Positions 18,256 to 25,274 of a stretch of DNA of 64,000 nt are shown here, piece after piece. The stretch comes from Polyangiaceae bacterium (lineage in GTDB: Bacteria > Myxococcota_A > Polyangia > Polyangiales > Polyangiaceae). The stretch is taken from NCBI GenBank assembly GCA_019637265.1, contig JAHBVY010000003.1, forward strand, positions 124,001-188,000. The letters are read 5' to 3'. Every line of letters starts with the position of its first letter. The first letter of the stretch is position 1. The translations under genes were made by a program, and so were the position numbers. A model generated the notes under the pieces. The model was given only the letters and a program-made list of their open reading frames with translations, did no database searches and was not told the origin of the DNA.

Positions 18256-19581
18256 ATGGCGAACCCACCCCCCCTCGCCCCCACCAGCCAGGCGCTCGAT
18301 CGCGCCTTGACCTTGGCCGCCGAGGGCGATCTCGAGGAGGCCCTCGCGTGGTCGCTGGCGGCGCTGCGGCGCGGCGTGGGCAGCGGGGTTGCGCTGCTGC
18401 TCACCGCGCGTTGGGCCTTCGAGCTAGGCCGTGAAGCGGCGGCGCTCGAGGGGCTGAAGGCCTGCGTGCAGCACGCCATCGCGGCGGGGCAGCTGCCGGT
18501 CGCGGTGGCGGCTTGCGCGGAGCTGCGGCGGCTGGGAGCCGACGCGAGCGCGGGTTACTCGGCCATCTCCGAGGCTTATGCGGCGGGCTCCAGCGCGCAT
18601 GAGGGGGCCAGCGTTTCCCCACCGGCAATCCCTGGCGCGGCGCAGGAGGAGCTCGCTCCATTAGATATCCGTGGGGAAATGCTCGCGGACGCCGCGGAGG
18701 AGGCGCTCCGTGAGCTGCCGCCCGCGGGCGCCCTGCGTGGCCTCCCGCACGCGCCGCTGTTCTCGGCGCTGGGCGCCGAGGCGCTCTCGGCGTTCATCGA
18801 GCTGTTCGAGCTCCGGGTGGCGCCCGTGGGCGCGTGCTTGATCGAGGAGGGCGCGCTGGGGGAGGAGGCCTTCGTGGTGGTGCGGGGTGAGCTCGAGGTG
18901 AGCCGCGCGGCGAGGGAGGAGGGCGCTCCGCCCATCCCTTTGGCGCGGCTCGGGGCGGGCGCGCTGGTGGGGGAGATGGCGCTCATCTCACGCGCGCCGC
19001 GCGCGGCGACGGTGTGCTGCGTGCGGCCGAGCCTGGTGCTCTCGGCGGGCAAGGCGGGGGTGGATGCGCTGGCGGCGCGGGAGCCCGCGCTGGGTGACGA
19101 GTTCGCGGCGCAGTTTCGCCGCCGCATGCTCGACAACCTGGTGCGCACCAGCGAGGTCTTGCGCGCCGTGAGCCCGCGCCAGCGCCCGGCGCTGATCGAG
19201 CGCTTCGTCACGCGGGCTTACGATGCCGGGGAGCGGCTGATCGAGCAGGACCAGCCGAGCGACGGCCTGCACCTGATCGCCTCGGGCGCGGTGGAGGTGA
19301 TCCATCGCGACCCAGCGGGTGATCTCGCGCTGGCGGCGCTCGGCGTGGGCGAGGTGGTGGGGGAGGTGGCCCTGGTGCTGCGGCGGCCGTCCACGGCCGA
19401 CGTGGTGGCGAGCGCGCCCACGGTGACCTTGCACCTACCGCGGAGCGAGTTCCAACAGGCGATCAAGGAGCACCCCCAGCTGCTCGCGGAGCTGTACGAT
19501 TTAGCCACGCGCCGCGACGAGCAGACCTCCAGCATCGTCGCCCAAGAGACGACCGAGGTGGACGACTTCGTGCTGATTTGA
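18256..19581 (+). CDS. Protein with two cyclic nucleotide-binding (CAP_ED) domains
   Basis: 441 residues. The first ~150 are helical and TPR-like (LAAEGDLEEALAWSLAALRRG). Two CNB beta-barrels follow, about residues 165-285 (GEEAFVVVRGELEVSR, GALVGEMALISRAPRAATV) and 300-420 (DGLHLIASGAVEVIHRD, GEVVGEVALVLRRPSTADVV). Both keep the G-E-(M/V)-A-L and R-x-A phosphate-binding cassette pattern (APRAATV, RPSTADV), though the second has Ser-Thr in place of R-A. No HTH or catalytic domain is present, so it is probably a cAMP/cGMP-sensing adaptor. ATG 18256 is preferred over ATG 18241 because GGGAG lies eight bases before it. It starts 36 bp after hrcA. Confidence 0.82.
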   Translation: MANPPPLAPTSQALDRALTLAAEGDLEEALAWSLAALRRGVGSGVALLLTARWAFELGREAAALEGLKACVQHAIAAGQLPVAVAACAELRRLGADASAGYSAISEAYAAGSSAHEGASVSPPAIPGAAQEELAPLDIRGEMLADAAEEALRELPPAGALRGLPHAPLFSALGAEALSAFIELFELRVAPVGACLIEEGALGEEAFVVVRGELEVSRAAREEGAPPIPLARLGAGALVGEMALISRAPRAATVCCVRPSLVLSAGKAGVDALAAREPALGDEFAAQFRRRMLDNLVRTSEVLRAVSPRQRPALIERFVTRAYDAGERLIEQDQPSDGLHLIASGAVEVIHRDPAGDLALAALGVGEVVGEVALVLRRPSTADVVASAPTVTLHLPRSEFQQAIKEHPQLLAELYDLATRRDEQTSSIVAQETTEVDDFVLI

Positions 19582-19635
19582 GGGCGGGGGCTCGCGGCTT
19601 GACCGCCGCGGGGCAGGCCGCTAAGCCCCGAGCAT

Positions 19636-20286
19636 ATGAGCCAGCCGCTTCAGCGCTTCATCGTCTCCTTGCTCACCTGCCTCGCCCTGAGCGGCTTGGG
19701 CAGCACCGCCTTCGCGATGAAGATCGGCGTGATCGACACGCAGCGCGCCATCATGGAGACGGAGGATGGCCTCCGGGCGCAGGCGACGCTGAAGAAGCTG
19801 TTCGACAAGCGCCAGCGTGAGCTCGACAAGAAGCAGCGCGATCTGCAAGCCGAGAAGGAGCAGATCGAGAAGCAGCGCGGCGTATTGAGCAAGGCGGCTT
19901 ACCAAAAGCGGGCCGAGAAGTGGCAGCAGGACATGGTGGAGCTGCAGCAGGTGTTCGTGGAGTACAACAAGGAGCTCCAGAAGACCGAAGGTCAGCTCAC
20001 CCGCCCCATTTACCGCAAGGCCATGGGGCTCATCCGTCGCCTGGCCACCTCGGGCGGCTTCGACATGGTGCTGGACAAGCAAGCGGCGCCCTATTTCCGT
20101 GCGGATTTGGACCTGACGGATCGCCTGATCCAGCTCTACAACGAGGGCGGCGCGGGTGATGAAGAGGAGCCGAAGGCGCCCGCTGGCAAGGCCGCGCCGA
20201 AGCCGGCCGCCAAGCCCGCCGCGAAGGCGCCCGCCCCTGCGAAGGCGCCCGCGGCTGCGGCCAAGGCGCCGGCCGCCACGCCCTGA
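19636..20286 (+). CDS. skp: OmpH/Skp family periplasmic chaperone
   Basis: Periplasmic holdase that escorts unfolded outer-membrane proteins to the BAM complex. 216 residues: a signal peptide (MSQPLQRFIVSLLTCLALSG..AFA, cleavage before MKIG), the beta-strand KIGVIDTQRAI that starts all Skp proteins, a long charged coiled-coil hairpin (RQRELDKKQRDLQAEKEQIE and its return arm), the strand FDMVLDKQAAPYF, then a Lys/Ala/Pro-rich tail (~40 residues) that is longer than in E. coli. It is followed by lpxD, fabZ and lpxA as in the classical bamA-skp-lpxD-fabZ-lpxA cluster, but bamA is absent here and its place is taken by the CNB protein. Confidence 0.9.
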   Translation: MSQPLQRFIVSLLTCLALSGLGSTAFAMKIGVIDTQRAIMETEDGLRAQATLKKLFDKRQRELDKKQRDLQAEKEQIEKQRGVLSKAAYQKRAEKWQQDMVELQQVFVEYNKELQKTEGQLTRPIYRKAMGLIRRLATSGGFDMVLDKQAAPYFRADLDLTDRLIQLYNEGGAGDEEEPKAPAGKAAPKPAAKPAAKAPAPAKAPAAAAKAPAATP

Positions 20287-20322
20287 GCCTGGCTGTTTTC
20301 GAAACGAGCGAGCGCGCGGCAC

Positions 20323-21330
20323 GTGGAGCAGCGGCCCACCCGCGGCGAGCCGATCGGGGCTTCAGGTTTGCCGTTGCCTCAGCCGCTCGAGCTGGGGTCG
20401 TTGGTCGCGCGCTTCGGTGGTGAGCTCGTCGGTGTGTCGCCTGCGCGGCAGCTCGAGCGCCTCACGTCGGTCACTGAGACGGACGCCGGGAGCCTCGGTC
20501 TCTTCACGCATCCTCGCTACTCGAAGGACGCGCGCGCCGCGCTGGGGGTGGTGCTGACCTCGCCCACGCTCGGCGCGCGGCTCACCTCGGCGTGGGTGCA
20601 CCCGAGCCCCACCTGGGTGATGGCCGAGCTGTTGGCGTCGCTGCCCGAGGCCGCCGAGCCTGGCTGGGGTGAGCGAAGCGAGGATGGCAGCGCGCCGGCG
20701 CTCGGTGTGAGCGCGGCGTTGGGGGGCGGTGCGGCCGGTGGGCCGCCCGCGGTGCACCCGAGCGCGCGCATCGCGCCCAGCGCCGTGGTGCACCCGAGCG
20801 CGCGCGTCGACGAAGGCGCGGTGATCGAGCCGAACGTCGTGCTGTTCCCGCGGGTTCACGTGGGTGCTCAGGCGCGCGTCGGCGCCGGCAGCGTGGTGGG
20901 GCGGCCGGGTTTTGGCTGGGTGCAGGGGCCAGCGGGGCCGCGGCGCATCCCGCAGCTCGCGGGGGTGGTGATCGAGGTGGGGGCAGAGCTCGGCGCGCTG
21001 TGCACGGTGGACGCCGGGTGCCTCAGCCCGACACGGGTGGGCGCGGGTTCCAAGTTGGACGCTCAGGTGCACATCGGCCACAACGCGGTGGTTGGACCGG
21101 GGTGCTTGATCGCCGCGCAGAGCGGGCTGGCGGGCTCCGCCGTGCTGGGAGCGGGGGTGCGGATGGGTGGTCAGTCGGGCGTCGCGGATCACGTGCGGGT
21201 GGGGGACGGCGCACAGATTGCGGCCAAGAGCGCGGTGATCCGGGATGTCCCCGCCGGGGCGATCGTGGCAGGCTTCCCTGCGGCGCCGCACAAGCGCTGG
21301 CTGCGCGCGATGGCGCGGCTGTTGGGATGA
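20323..21330 (+). CDS. lpxD: UDP-3-O-acylglucosamine N-acyltransferase
   Basis: Third step of lipid A synthesis: N-acylation of UDP-3-O-acyl-glucosamine with acyl-ACP. 335 residues from GTG 20323. N-terminal uridine-binding domain (about 1-110), then a left-handed beta-helix of hexapeptide repeats ([21 protein letters not shown]). H253 in [10 protein letters not shown] is the catalytic base; GRPGFGWV and [16 protein letters not shown] are family signatures. A Gly/Ala-rich linker of about 25 residues joins the two domains. It is 37 bp after skp and ends 3 bp before fabZ. Confidence 0.95.
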   Translation: MEQRPTRGEPIGASGLPLPQPLELGSLVARFGGELVGVSPARQLERLTSVTETDAGSLGLFTHPRYSKDARAALGVVLTSPTLGARLTSAWVHPSPTWVMAELLASLPEAAEPGWGERSEDGSAPALGVSAALGGGAAGGPPAVHPSARIAPSAVVHPSARVDEGAVIEPNVVLFPRVHVGAQARVGAGSVVGRPGFGWVQGPAGPRRIPQLAGVVIEVGAELGALCTVDAGCLSPTRVGAGSKLDAQVHIGHNAVVGPGCLIAAQSGLAGSAVLGAGVRMGGQSGVADHVRVGDGAQIAAKSAVIRDVPAGAIVAGFPAAPHKRWLRAMARLLG

Positions 21331-21333
21331 CTC

Positions 21334-21798
21334 ATGAATGAGCGAGGCCGAAACATCCGGGTCGACATCCAGAAGATCCTGGAGATCCTCCCGCACCGTT
21401 ACCCCTTCGTCTTGGTGGACCGCGTGACGGAGATCCAGGTGGGGCAGAGCATCCGTGGCCACAAGATGGTGAGCCACAACGAGCCTTGGGTGCCGGGCCA
21501 TTTCCCTGGGCGCCCGATCATGCCCGGCGTGCTCATCCTGGAGGCGCTCGCGCAGATCGGCGGCATCTTGGCCTATGCGTCGGACCCCTTCGACCCGACG
21601 ACCAGCCTGATGTACTTCCTCGGCATCGACAATGCGAAGTTCCGCCACACCGTCACCCCGGGGGATCGGCTGGATCTCCACGTGGAGGTGCGCCACCACC
21701 GCTCGAACGTGTGGAAGCTCCGCGGTGAGGCCACGGTGGACGGCACCCTGTGCGCGCAGGGGGATCTGCTGGCGTCGATCATCGACCGTGATGGCTGA
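21334..21798 (+). CDS. fabZ: 3-hydroxyacyl-[acyl-carrier-protein] dehydratase FabZ
   Basis: Dehydrates 3-hydroxyacyl-ACP in fatty acid elongation and so competes with the Lpx enzymes for hydroxyacyl-ACP. 154 residues, hot-dog fold. The active-site stretch is GHFPGRPIMPGVLILEALAQ with the catalytic His (GHFPG) and Glu (LILEA). ILEILPHRYPFVLVDRV near the N-terminus is the usual opening of the family. The ATG at 21334 follows the lpxD stop by 3 bp, so the two are coupled. Confidence 0.97.
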   Translation: MNERGRNIRVDIQKILEILPHRYPFVLVDRVTEIQVGQSIRGHKMVSHNEPWVPGHFPGRPIMPGVLILEALAQIGGILAYASDPFDPTTSLMYFLGIDNAKFRHTVTPGDRLDLHVEVRHHRSNVWKLRGEATVDGTLCAQGDLLASIIDRDG

Positions 21799-21814
21799 GA
21801 TCGGGCGGCTCAGG

Positions 21815-21859
21815 AAATTTCCCTGTGGCAAATTTCCTTGCGGGGATATGCCTTGCGGC
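21815..21859. repeat. Three tandem 15-bp repeats
   Basis: AAATTTCCCTGTGGC, AAATTTCCTTGCGGG and GATATGCCTTGCGGC follow one another immediately after fabZ. They are in the untranslated fabZ-lpxA gap. Period 15 is shared with tandem repeats inside two coding genes of this window. Confidence 0.7.
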
Positions 21860-21871
21860 GCTGAGCCTGGT

Positions 21872-21967
21872 GTCAGGGTAGCTGACTCGAGTGGCGTTGC
21901 GTTCGGCGCTGGGGTGCTTGACGTCAGGGTAGCTGCCGACGAGGTGCGCGGCGTCAGTTTGGCTGAC
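21872..21967. repeat. Three GTCAG-N5-CTGAC-type palindromes between fabZ and lpxA
   Basis: GTCAG-GGTAG-CTGAC at 21872-21886 and GTCAG-TTTGG-CTGAC at 21953-21967 are perfect 5-bp-arm palindromes; GTCAG-GGTAG-CTGCCGAC at 21923 is a degenerate third copy. The last ends 15 bp before the lpxA start. The same element recurs in other gaps of this window. Confidence 0.7.
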
Positions 21968-21981
21968 GGAGCGCCAAGAGG

Positions 21982-22755
21982 GTGGGCCGCGCTGTGAGCT
22001 GGGTGCACCCGCAGGCGGTGGTGGAGTCTGGCGCGGAGCTCGCGGAGGGGGTGCGCGTGGGGCCCTTCTGCTACGTGGAGGCGGGCGCCAAGCTCGGCCC
22101 GCGCTGTGAGCTGGTGAGCCACGTGGTGGTGCGGCGCGGCGTCTCGCTCGGGCCGGACAACCAGCTCTACCCCTTCGCGGTGCTCGGCGGTCCGCCGCAA
22201 GATCGCTCCTACGCCGGGGAGGCCTGCTCCGTGGTCGTGGGCGCCGGCAACGTGTTCCGCGAGTCGACCACGGTGCACGCGGGCACGGCCAAGGGGGACG
22301 CTGTCACGCGCGTCGGTGATGGGGGCCTCTTCATGGTGGGCGCCCACGTGGCGCACGACTGTCAGGTGGGCGATCGAGTGATCCTGACGAACTACGTCTC
22401 GCTCGGGGGGCACGTGGTGGTGGAAGAGGGCGCGGTGTTGGGGGGCCACGTGGCGGTGGCGCCCTTCTGTCGCGTGGGGAGCCTCTCGTTCACGGCGGGG
22501 GGCTCGATGATCGAGCGCGACGTGCCGCCGTTCGTGACCGCCGCGGGGGATCGCGCGCGGGTGCGCGGCGTCAACCGCGTTGGGCTCCGGCGCGCGGCGG
22601 TGCCCGAGCCCAGTGTACGGGCGTTGATCCGCGCCGAGCGTCAGCTCTTTCACGGCGCGGAGCCCCTCCAGGTCGCGGCGAAGCGCCTGGCGCAGGAGAC
22701 GAGCGACCCCTACGTAGCGCGCTTGGTCGAGTCGGTGATCCGCGCCGCGCGGTGA
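21982..22755 (+). CDS. lpxA: Acyl-ACP--UDP-N-acetylglucosamine O-acyltransferase
   Basis: First step of lipid A synthesis: O-acylation of UDP-GlcNAc. 257 residues from GTG 21982 (an in-frame GTG at 21994 gives a start closer to the usual length). Left-handed beta-helix (HPQAVVESGAELAEGVRVGP) then the helical C-terminal domain (ALIRAERQLFHGAEPLQVAA). The catalytic His is in HVAHDCQVGD; GGPPQDRSYAGE and FRESTTVHAGT are family signatures. Unlike lpxD-fabZ, it is separated from fabZ by 183 bp full of repeats. lpxB, often next, is not here. Confidence 0.95.
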   Translation: MGRAVSWVHPQAVVESGAELAEGVRVGPFCYVEAGAKLGPRCELVSHVVVRRGVSLGPDNQLYPFAVLGGPPQDRSYAGEACSVVVGAGNVFRESTTVHAGTAKGDAVTRVGDGGLFMVGAHVAHDCQVGDRVILTNYVSLGGHVVVEEGAVLGGHVAVAPFCRVGSLSFTAGGSMIERDVPPFVTAAGDRARVRGVNRVGLRRAAVPEPSVRALIRAERQLFHGAEPLQVAAKRLAQETSDPYVARLVESVIRAAR

Positions 22756-22778
22756 CGCGCGATCCTTACGTCGCGTGC

Positions 22779-22828
22779 TTGGTTGGTGTTCAGCGCCACC
22801 CGGCGCGGTGCCGTCCAACCCCAACCAA
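22779..22828. repeat. G-rich dispersed element (family B copy)
   Basis: TTGGTTGGTGTT (22779-22790) and AACCCCAACCAA (22817-22828) are near-perfect inverted arms; the right half includes GGCGCGGTGCCGTCC-AACCCC, the core shared with copies at 15691 and 28912. It lies between the convergent lpxA and PhoX-like genes. Confidence 0.55.
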
Positions 22829-22846
22829 CCCCCTTGAATCAGCCGC

Positions 22847-24151
22847 TCACGCCTTCAGGCGATGGAAGGGCCCCGTGACCTCGAAGGTGTGGCCGTCCCC
22901 GGCCTGGTTCTTCGCGCCGCGCTGGGAGCTGAAGTAGAGGCGGGTGCCGCTGGGGTCGAAGGCGGGGCCGGTGACCTCGGAGCCGTCGTGCCCCATCACC
23001 TGCACCAGCGACTTCAGCGAGCCGTCGGGCAAGATGGCGACGATCTCCATGTCGTCACCGTCCTCCGCCACCAGCACGTCGCCGCTCGCGGAGACCGTGA
23101 GGTTGTCCACGCCGCTCAAGAATGGCGTGGGGTGCGTCGCGCGGTCGTACAGCACGCGCAGCGTCTCCGTCTCGATCGTGTAGGCCCACACGCGGTGATC
23201 GCTCTTGGTGGAGAAGTAGATCACCCCGGCGTGCTCCCAGATCCCTTCGCCGCCGCGGAAGCGGGTGGCGGCGGCGACCTGGTTGCGGGTGCCCACGCTG
23301 CCGGTGAACTGAGGGTCCGGCACGTCGAGCCAGGTGACGCGCTCACCGTCCACGCTCGCTACCTGGAGCTTCCCTGAAGTGAGGTCGGCGAAGCCGCTCG
23401 CGGTGAGCCGATCGGGGATGAAGCGGTAGAAGCAGCCGTCCGACTCGTCCTCCGTGAGGTAGATGTGCTGGTTCACTGGGTCGACCGCTGCTGCCTCGTG
23501 CTTGAAGATGCCGAGCGCGGGTCGCTCCACCGCCGGGAGGATGCCGCGTGGATCACACTCGAACACCTTGCCCCGTGAGATCTCCTCGCACGACAGCCAG
23601 CTGCCCCAAGGGGTCTTGCCGCCGGCGCAGTTGACGCTCGAGCCGCTGAGGATCGAGTAGGCGTCGACCAGCTCGCCCGCTTGATTGAAGCGCAGCGCGC
23701 CCACGCCGCCAGTGAACGGTAGCTCCGAGTTCGAGACGTAGATCCACCCCCCGTCCTCTTGGAGGTAGGTCGCGCCGCCATCTGGCAAGAAGTGCCACTC
23801 GTAGTCGCTGGTCGACACGGGCTTCTCGCCGGTGTGCGCCACCAAGCGCGAGGTGAAGCCGGGCGGCAGCCGGAGGCCGTTCGCGTCGGGGTCGCCGAGC
23901 GGGCCGATCTCGCTGATGAGCGACTCGAGCTCGGGCCCTGGCGGAACCACCCCATAGCCGCCGCCGGAGCCGCCGCTGCCCCCAGCGCCGCCGCTCCCCG
24001 CGGCGCCGCCGCTGCCCCCAGCACCACCCTTCCCCGCGGAGCCGCCGCTGCCCGCAGACTCCTCCGAGCTGCAAGCCACCAAGGCAGCAAGACTGACTAA
24101 TCCGTGCCCCACGAAGAGGCGGCGAGTGAGGCGTGGTGATCGGTAGGTCAT
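22847..24151 (-). CDS. PhoX-like (DUF839) Tat-exported lipoprotein
   Basis: 434 residues, related to the PhoX alkaline phosphatase/DUF839 family, which bind Ca and Fe and hydrolyse phosphate esters outside the cytoplasm. The signal TRRLFVGHGLVSLAALVAC combines a twin-arginine motif and a lipobox. A Gly/Ser-rich tether (GGAGGSGGAAGSGG) follows. The catalytic region shows DYEWHFLPDGGATYL, then WIYVSNSELPF, and NCAGGKTPWGSWLSCEE, the metal-site stretch with conserved Cys and Glu. IYLTEDESDGCFYRF and LVAEDGDDMEIVAI are further PhoX-type blade motifs. Membership is clear; phosphatase activity is inferred. It is followed by no Pho operon. Confidence 0.85.
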   Translation of the reverse strand: MTYRSPRLTRRLFVGHGLVSLAALVACSSEESAGSGGSAGKGGAGGSGGAAGSGGAGGSGGSGGGYGVVPPGPELESLISEIGPLGDPDANGLRLPPGFTSRLVAHTGEKPVSTSDYEWHFLPDGGATYLQEDGGWIYVSNSELPFTGGVGALRFNQAGELVDAYSILSGSSVNCAGGKTPWGSWLSCEEISRGKVFECDPRGILPAVERPALGIFKHEAAAVDPVNQHIYLTEDESDGCFYRFIPDRLTASGFADLTSGKLQVASVDGERVTWLDVPDPQFTGSVGTRNQVAAATRFRGGEGIWEHAGVIYFSTKSDHRVWAYTIETETLRVLYDRATHPTPFLSGVDNLTVSASGDVLVAEDGDDMEIVAILPDGSLKSLVQVMGHDGSEVTGPAFDPSGTRLYFSSQRGAKNQAGDGHTFEVTGPFHRLKA

Positions 24152-24214
24152 GATGAAGTGGCCCCGGGGTAGGGGAGTGGTGCGCTGAGGGTCACGGGGA
24201 TGTGACCTTCAGTG

Positions 24215-24240
24215 GGGCGCCGCCCCAGCAGACGGCGCCC
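24215..24240. terminator. 8-bp-arm hairpin, possible terminator
   Basis: GGGCGCCG (24215-24222) pairs with CGGCGCCC (24233-24240) around a 10-base loop, 17 bp past the stop of the Cys-rich lipoprotein gene on the minus strand. A second smaller stem, GGTCAC/GTGACC, is beside it. No T-run, so assignment is tentative. Confidence 0.4.
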
Positions 24241-24256
24241 TGTTGTCACGCTCGAG

Positions 24257-25273
24257 TCAGTCGCAGACGCCCAGCGGCACGTTGGCGACGGTGACGGGCA
24301 GGCCGCTGCCAGTGTAGGTGAGCGGATCGCAGAAGTCGCCGTTTGGGCAGAGCCCATTGGGGTTGGTGCAAGGGACGTAGCAGGTGTTGCCGATGCACAG
24401 GGTGCCTGCCCGGCAGTCATCTTGACTGTTGCAGGAACCGAAGGGTCCCACGGTGCCGCCCGGGTAGCACATGGAGGAGTTATCCCCCGTGGGGATGCAG
24501 CCGAGCCCGGCGCCGCACGCCTGGAACGGCGCGCTGCTACTTTGAGGCAGGGCTGGGTTACAAGTGCGGGTGCAGGTGCGAAACCCCGGGATGACGGTGA
24601 ACACCCCGCCGTTGTCGTAGCCCACGTCGTCGCACACATCGAAGCTGCTGCCGCAGTCACCCCGCGAGTCGCAGTATTGCTGGCACGCGCCGCTCACGCA
24701 GTCGTAGCCAGGGCCGCAGTCGTTCGATGAAGAGCAGGCGCCGTAAGGGACCGCGCTGCCTTGTGGGAAGCACGCCGAGGTGCCGTCCGTGCTGCGGATC
24801 TGACACATCTGGCCGGCGCTGCAGCCGCACTGCACCCAGGTGTCACACACCCCGAGCCCTGACGGCGACTGGCAGCTGCCCCCGCTGCCGCCCGTCGCTC
24901 CGCTGCCGCCAGCCCCACTGCCACCCGCGCCACTGCCGCCCGTGGCGCCGGTCGCTCCCGTGCCACCGGTCGCTCCGGAGCCGCCCGCGCCGACGCCCCC
25001 GGTGCCGCCGGCGCCAACGCCTCCGGTGCCACCCGCGCCGACGCCACCCGTGCCGCCGCTCGCGCCCACCCCGGCGGTGCCACCCATGGCACCCGTGGCA
25101 CCAACACCCCCGGTGGCGCCGTTCGAGTCGCTGCCGCCCGTGGCGCCGTTACCACTCGTGGCACCCGAGCCGCCCGACGCGCCGCTGCCGCCGAACGAGT
25201 CACCGATCGAGTCCGCCTCCGCACAGCCTACGAGGCCCCACCCCGCGATCAGCACCCAAGAAAAGAACCGCAT
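24257..25273 (-). CDS. Gly-rich, Cys-rich secreted lipoprotein
   Basis: 338 residues. The signal peptide MRFFSWVLIAGWGLVGC ends in a canonical lipobox. Residues ~25-130 are a Gly/Ala/Ser/Thr low-complexity tether including an 8-residue unit (GGTGGVGA) repeated three times. The rest has about 25 cysteines in EGF/dickkopf-like spacing (CDTWVQCGCSAGQMC, CSSSNDCGPGYDCVSGAC, CNSQDDCRAGTLCIGNTC), a pattern common in secreted proteins of myxobacteria. ATG 25273 begins one base after the TAA of the TPR gene upstream, so translation is probably coupled. Function unknown; adhesion or binding is plausible. Confidence 0.78.
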   Translation of the reverse strand: MRFFSWVLIAGWGLVGCAEADSIGDSFGGSGASGGSGATSGNGATGGSDSNGATGGVGATGAMGGTAGVGASGGTGGVGAGGTGGVGAGGTGGVGAGGSGATGGTGATGATGGSGAGGSGAGGSGATGGSGGSCQSPSGLGVCDTWVQCGCSAGQMCQIRSTDGTSACFPQGSAVPYGACSSSNDCGPGYDCVSGACQQYCDSRGDCGSSFDVCDDVGYDNGGVFTVIPGFRTCTRTCNPALPQSSSAPFQACGAGLGCIPTGDNSSMCYPGGTVGPFGSCNSQDDCRAGTLCIGNTCYVPCTNPNGLCPNGDFCDPLTYTGSGLPVTVANVPLGVCD

Positions 25274-25274
25274 T

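Noticed and set aside
20362..22824. Open frame of about 820 codons antisense to lpxD-fabZ-lpxA
   Set aside because: Composition is His/Arg/Ala-rich shadow coding caused by high GC; the sense genes have full conserved motifs.
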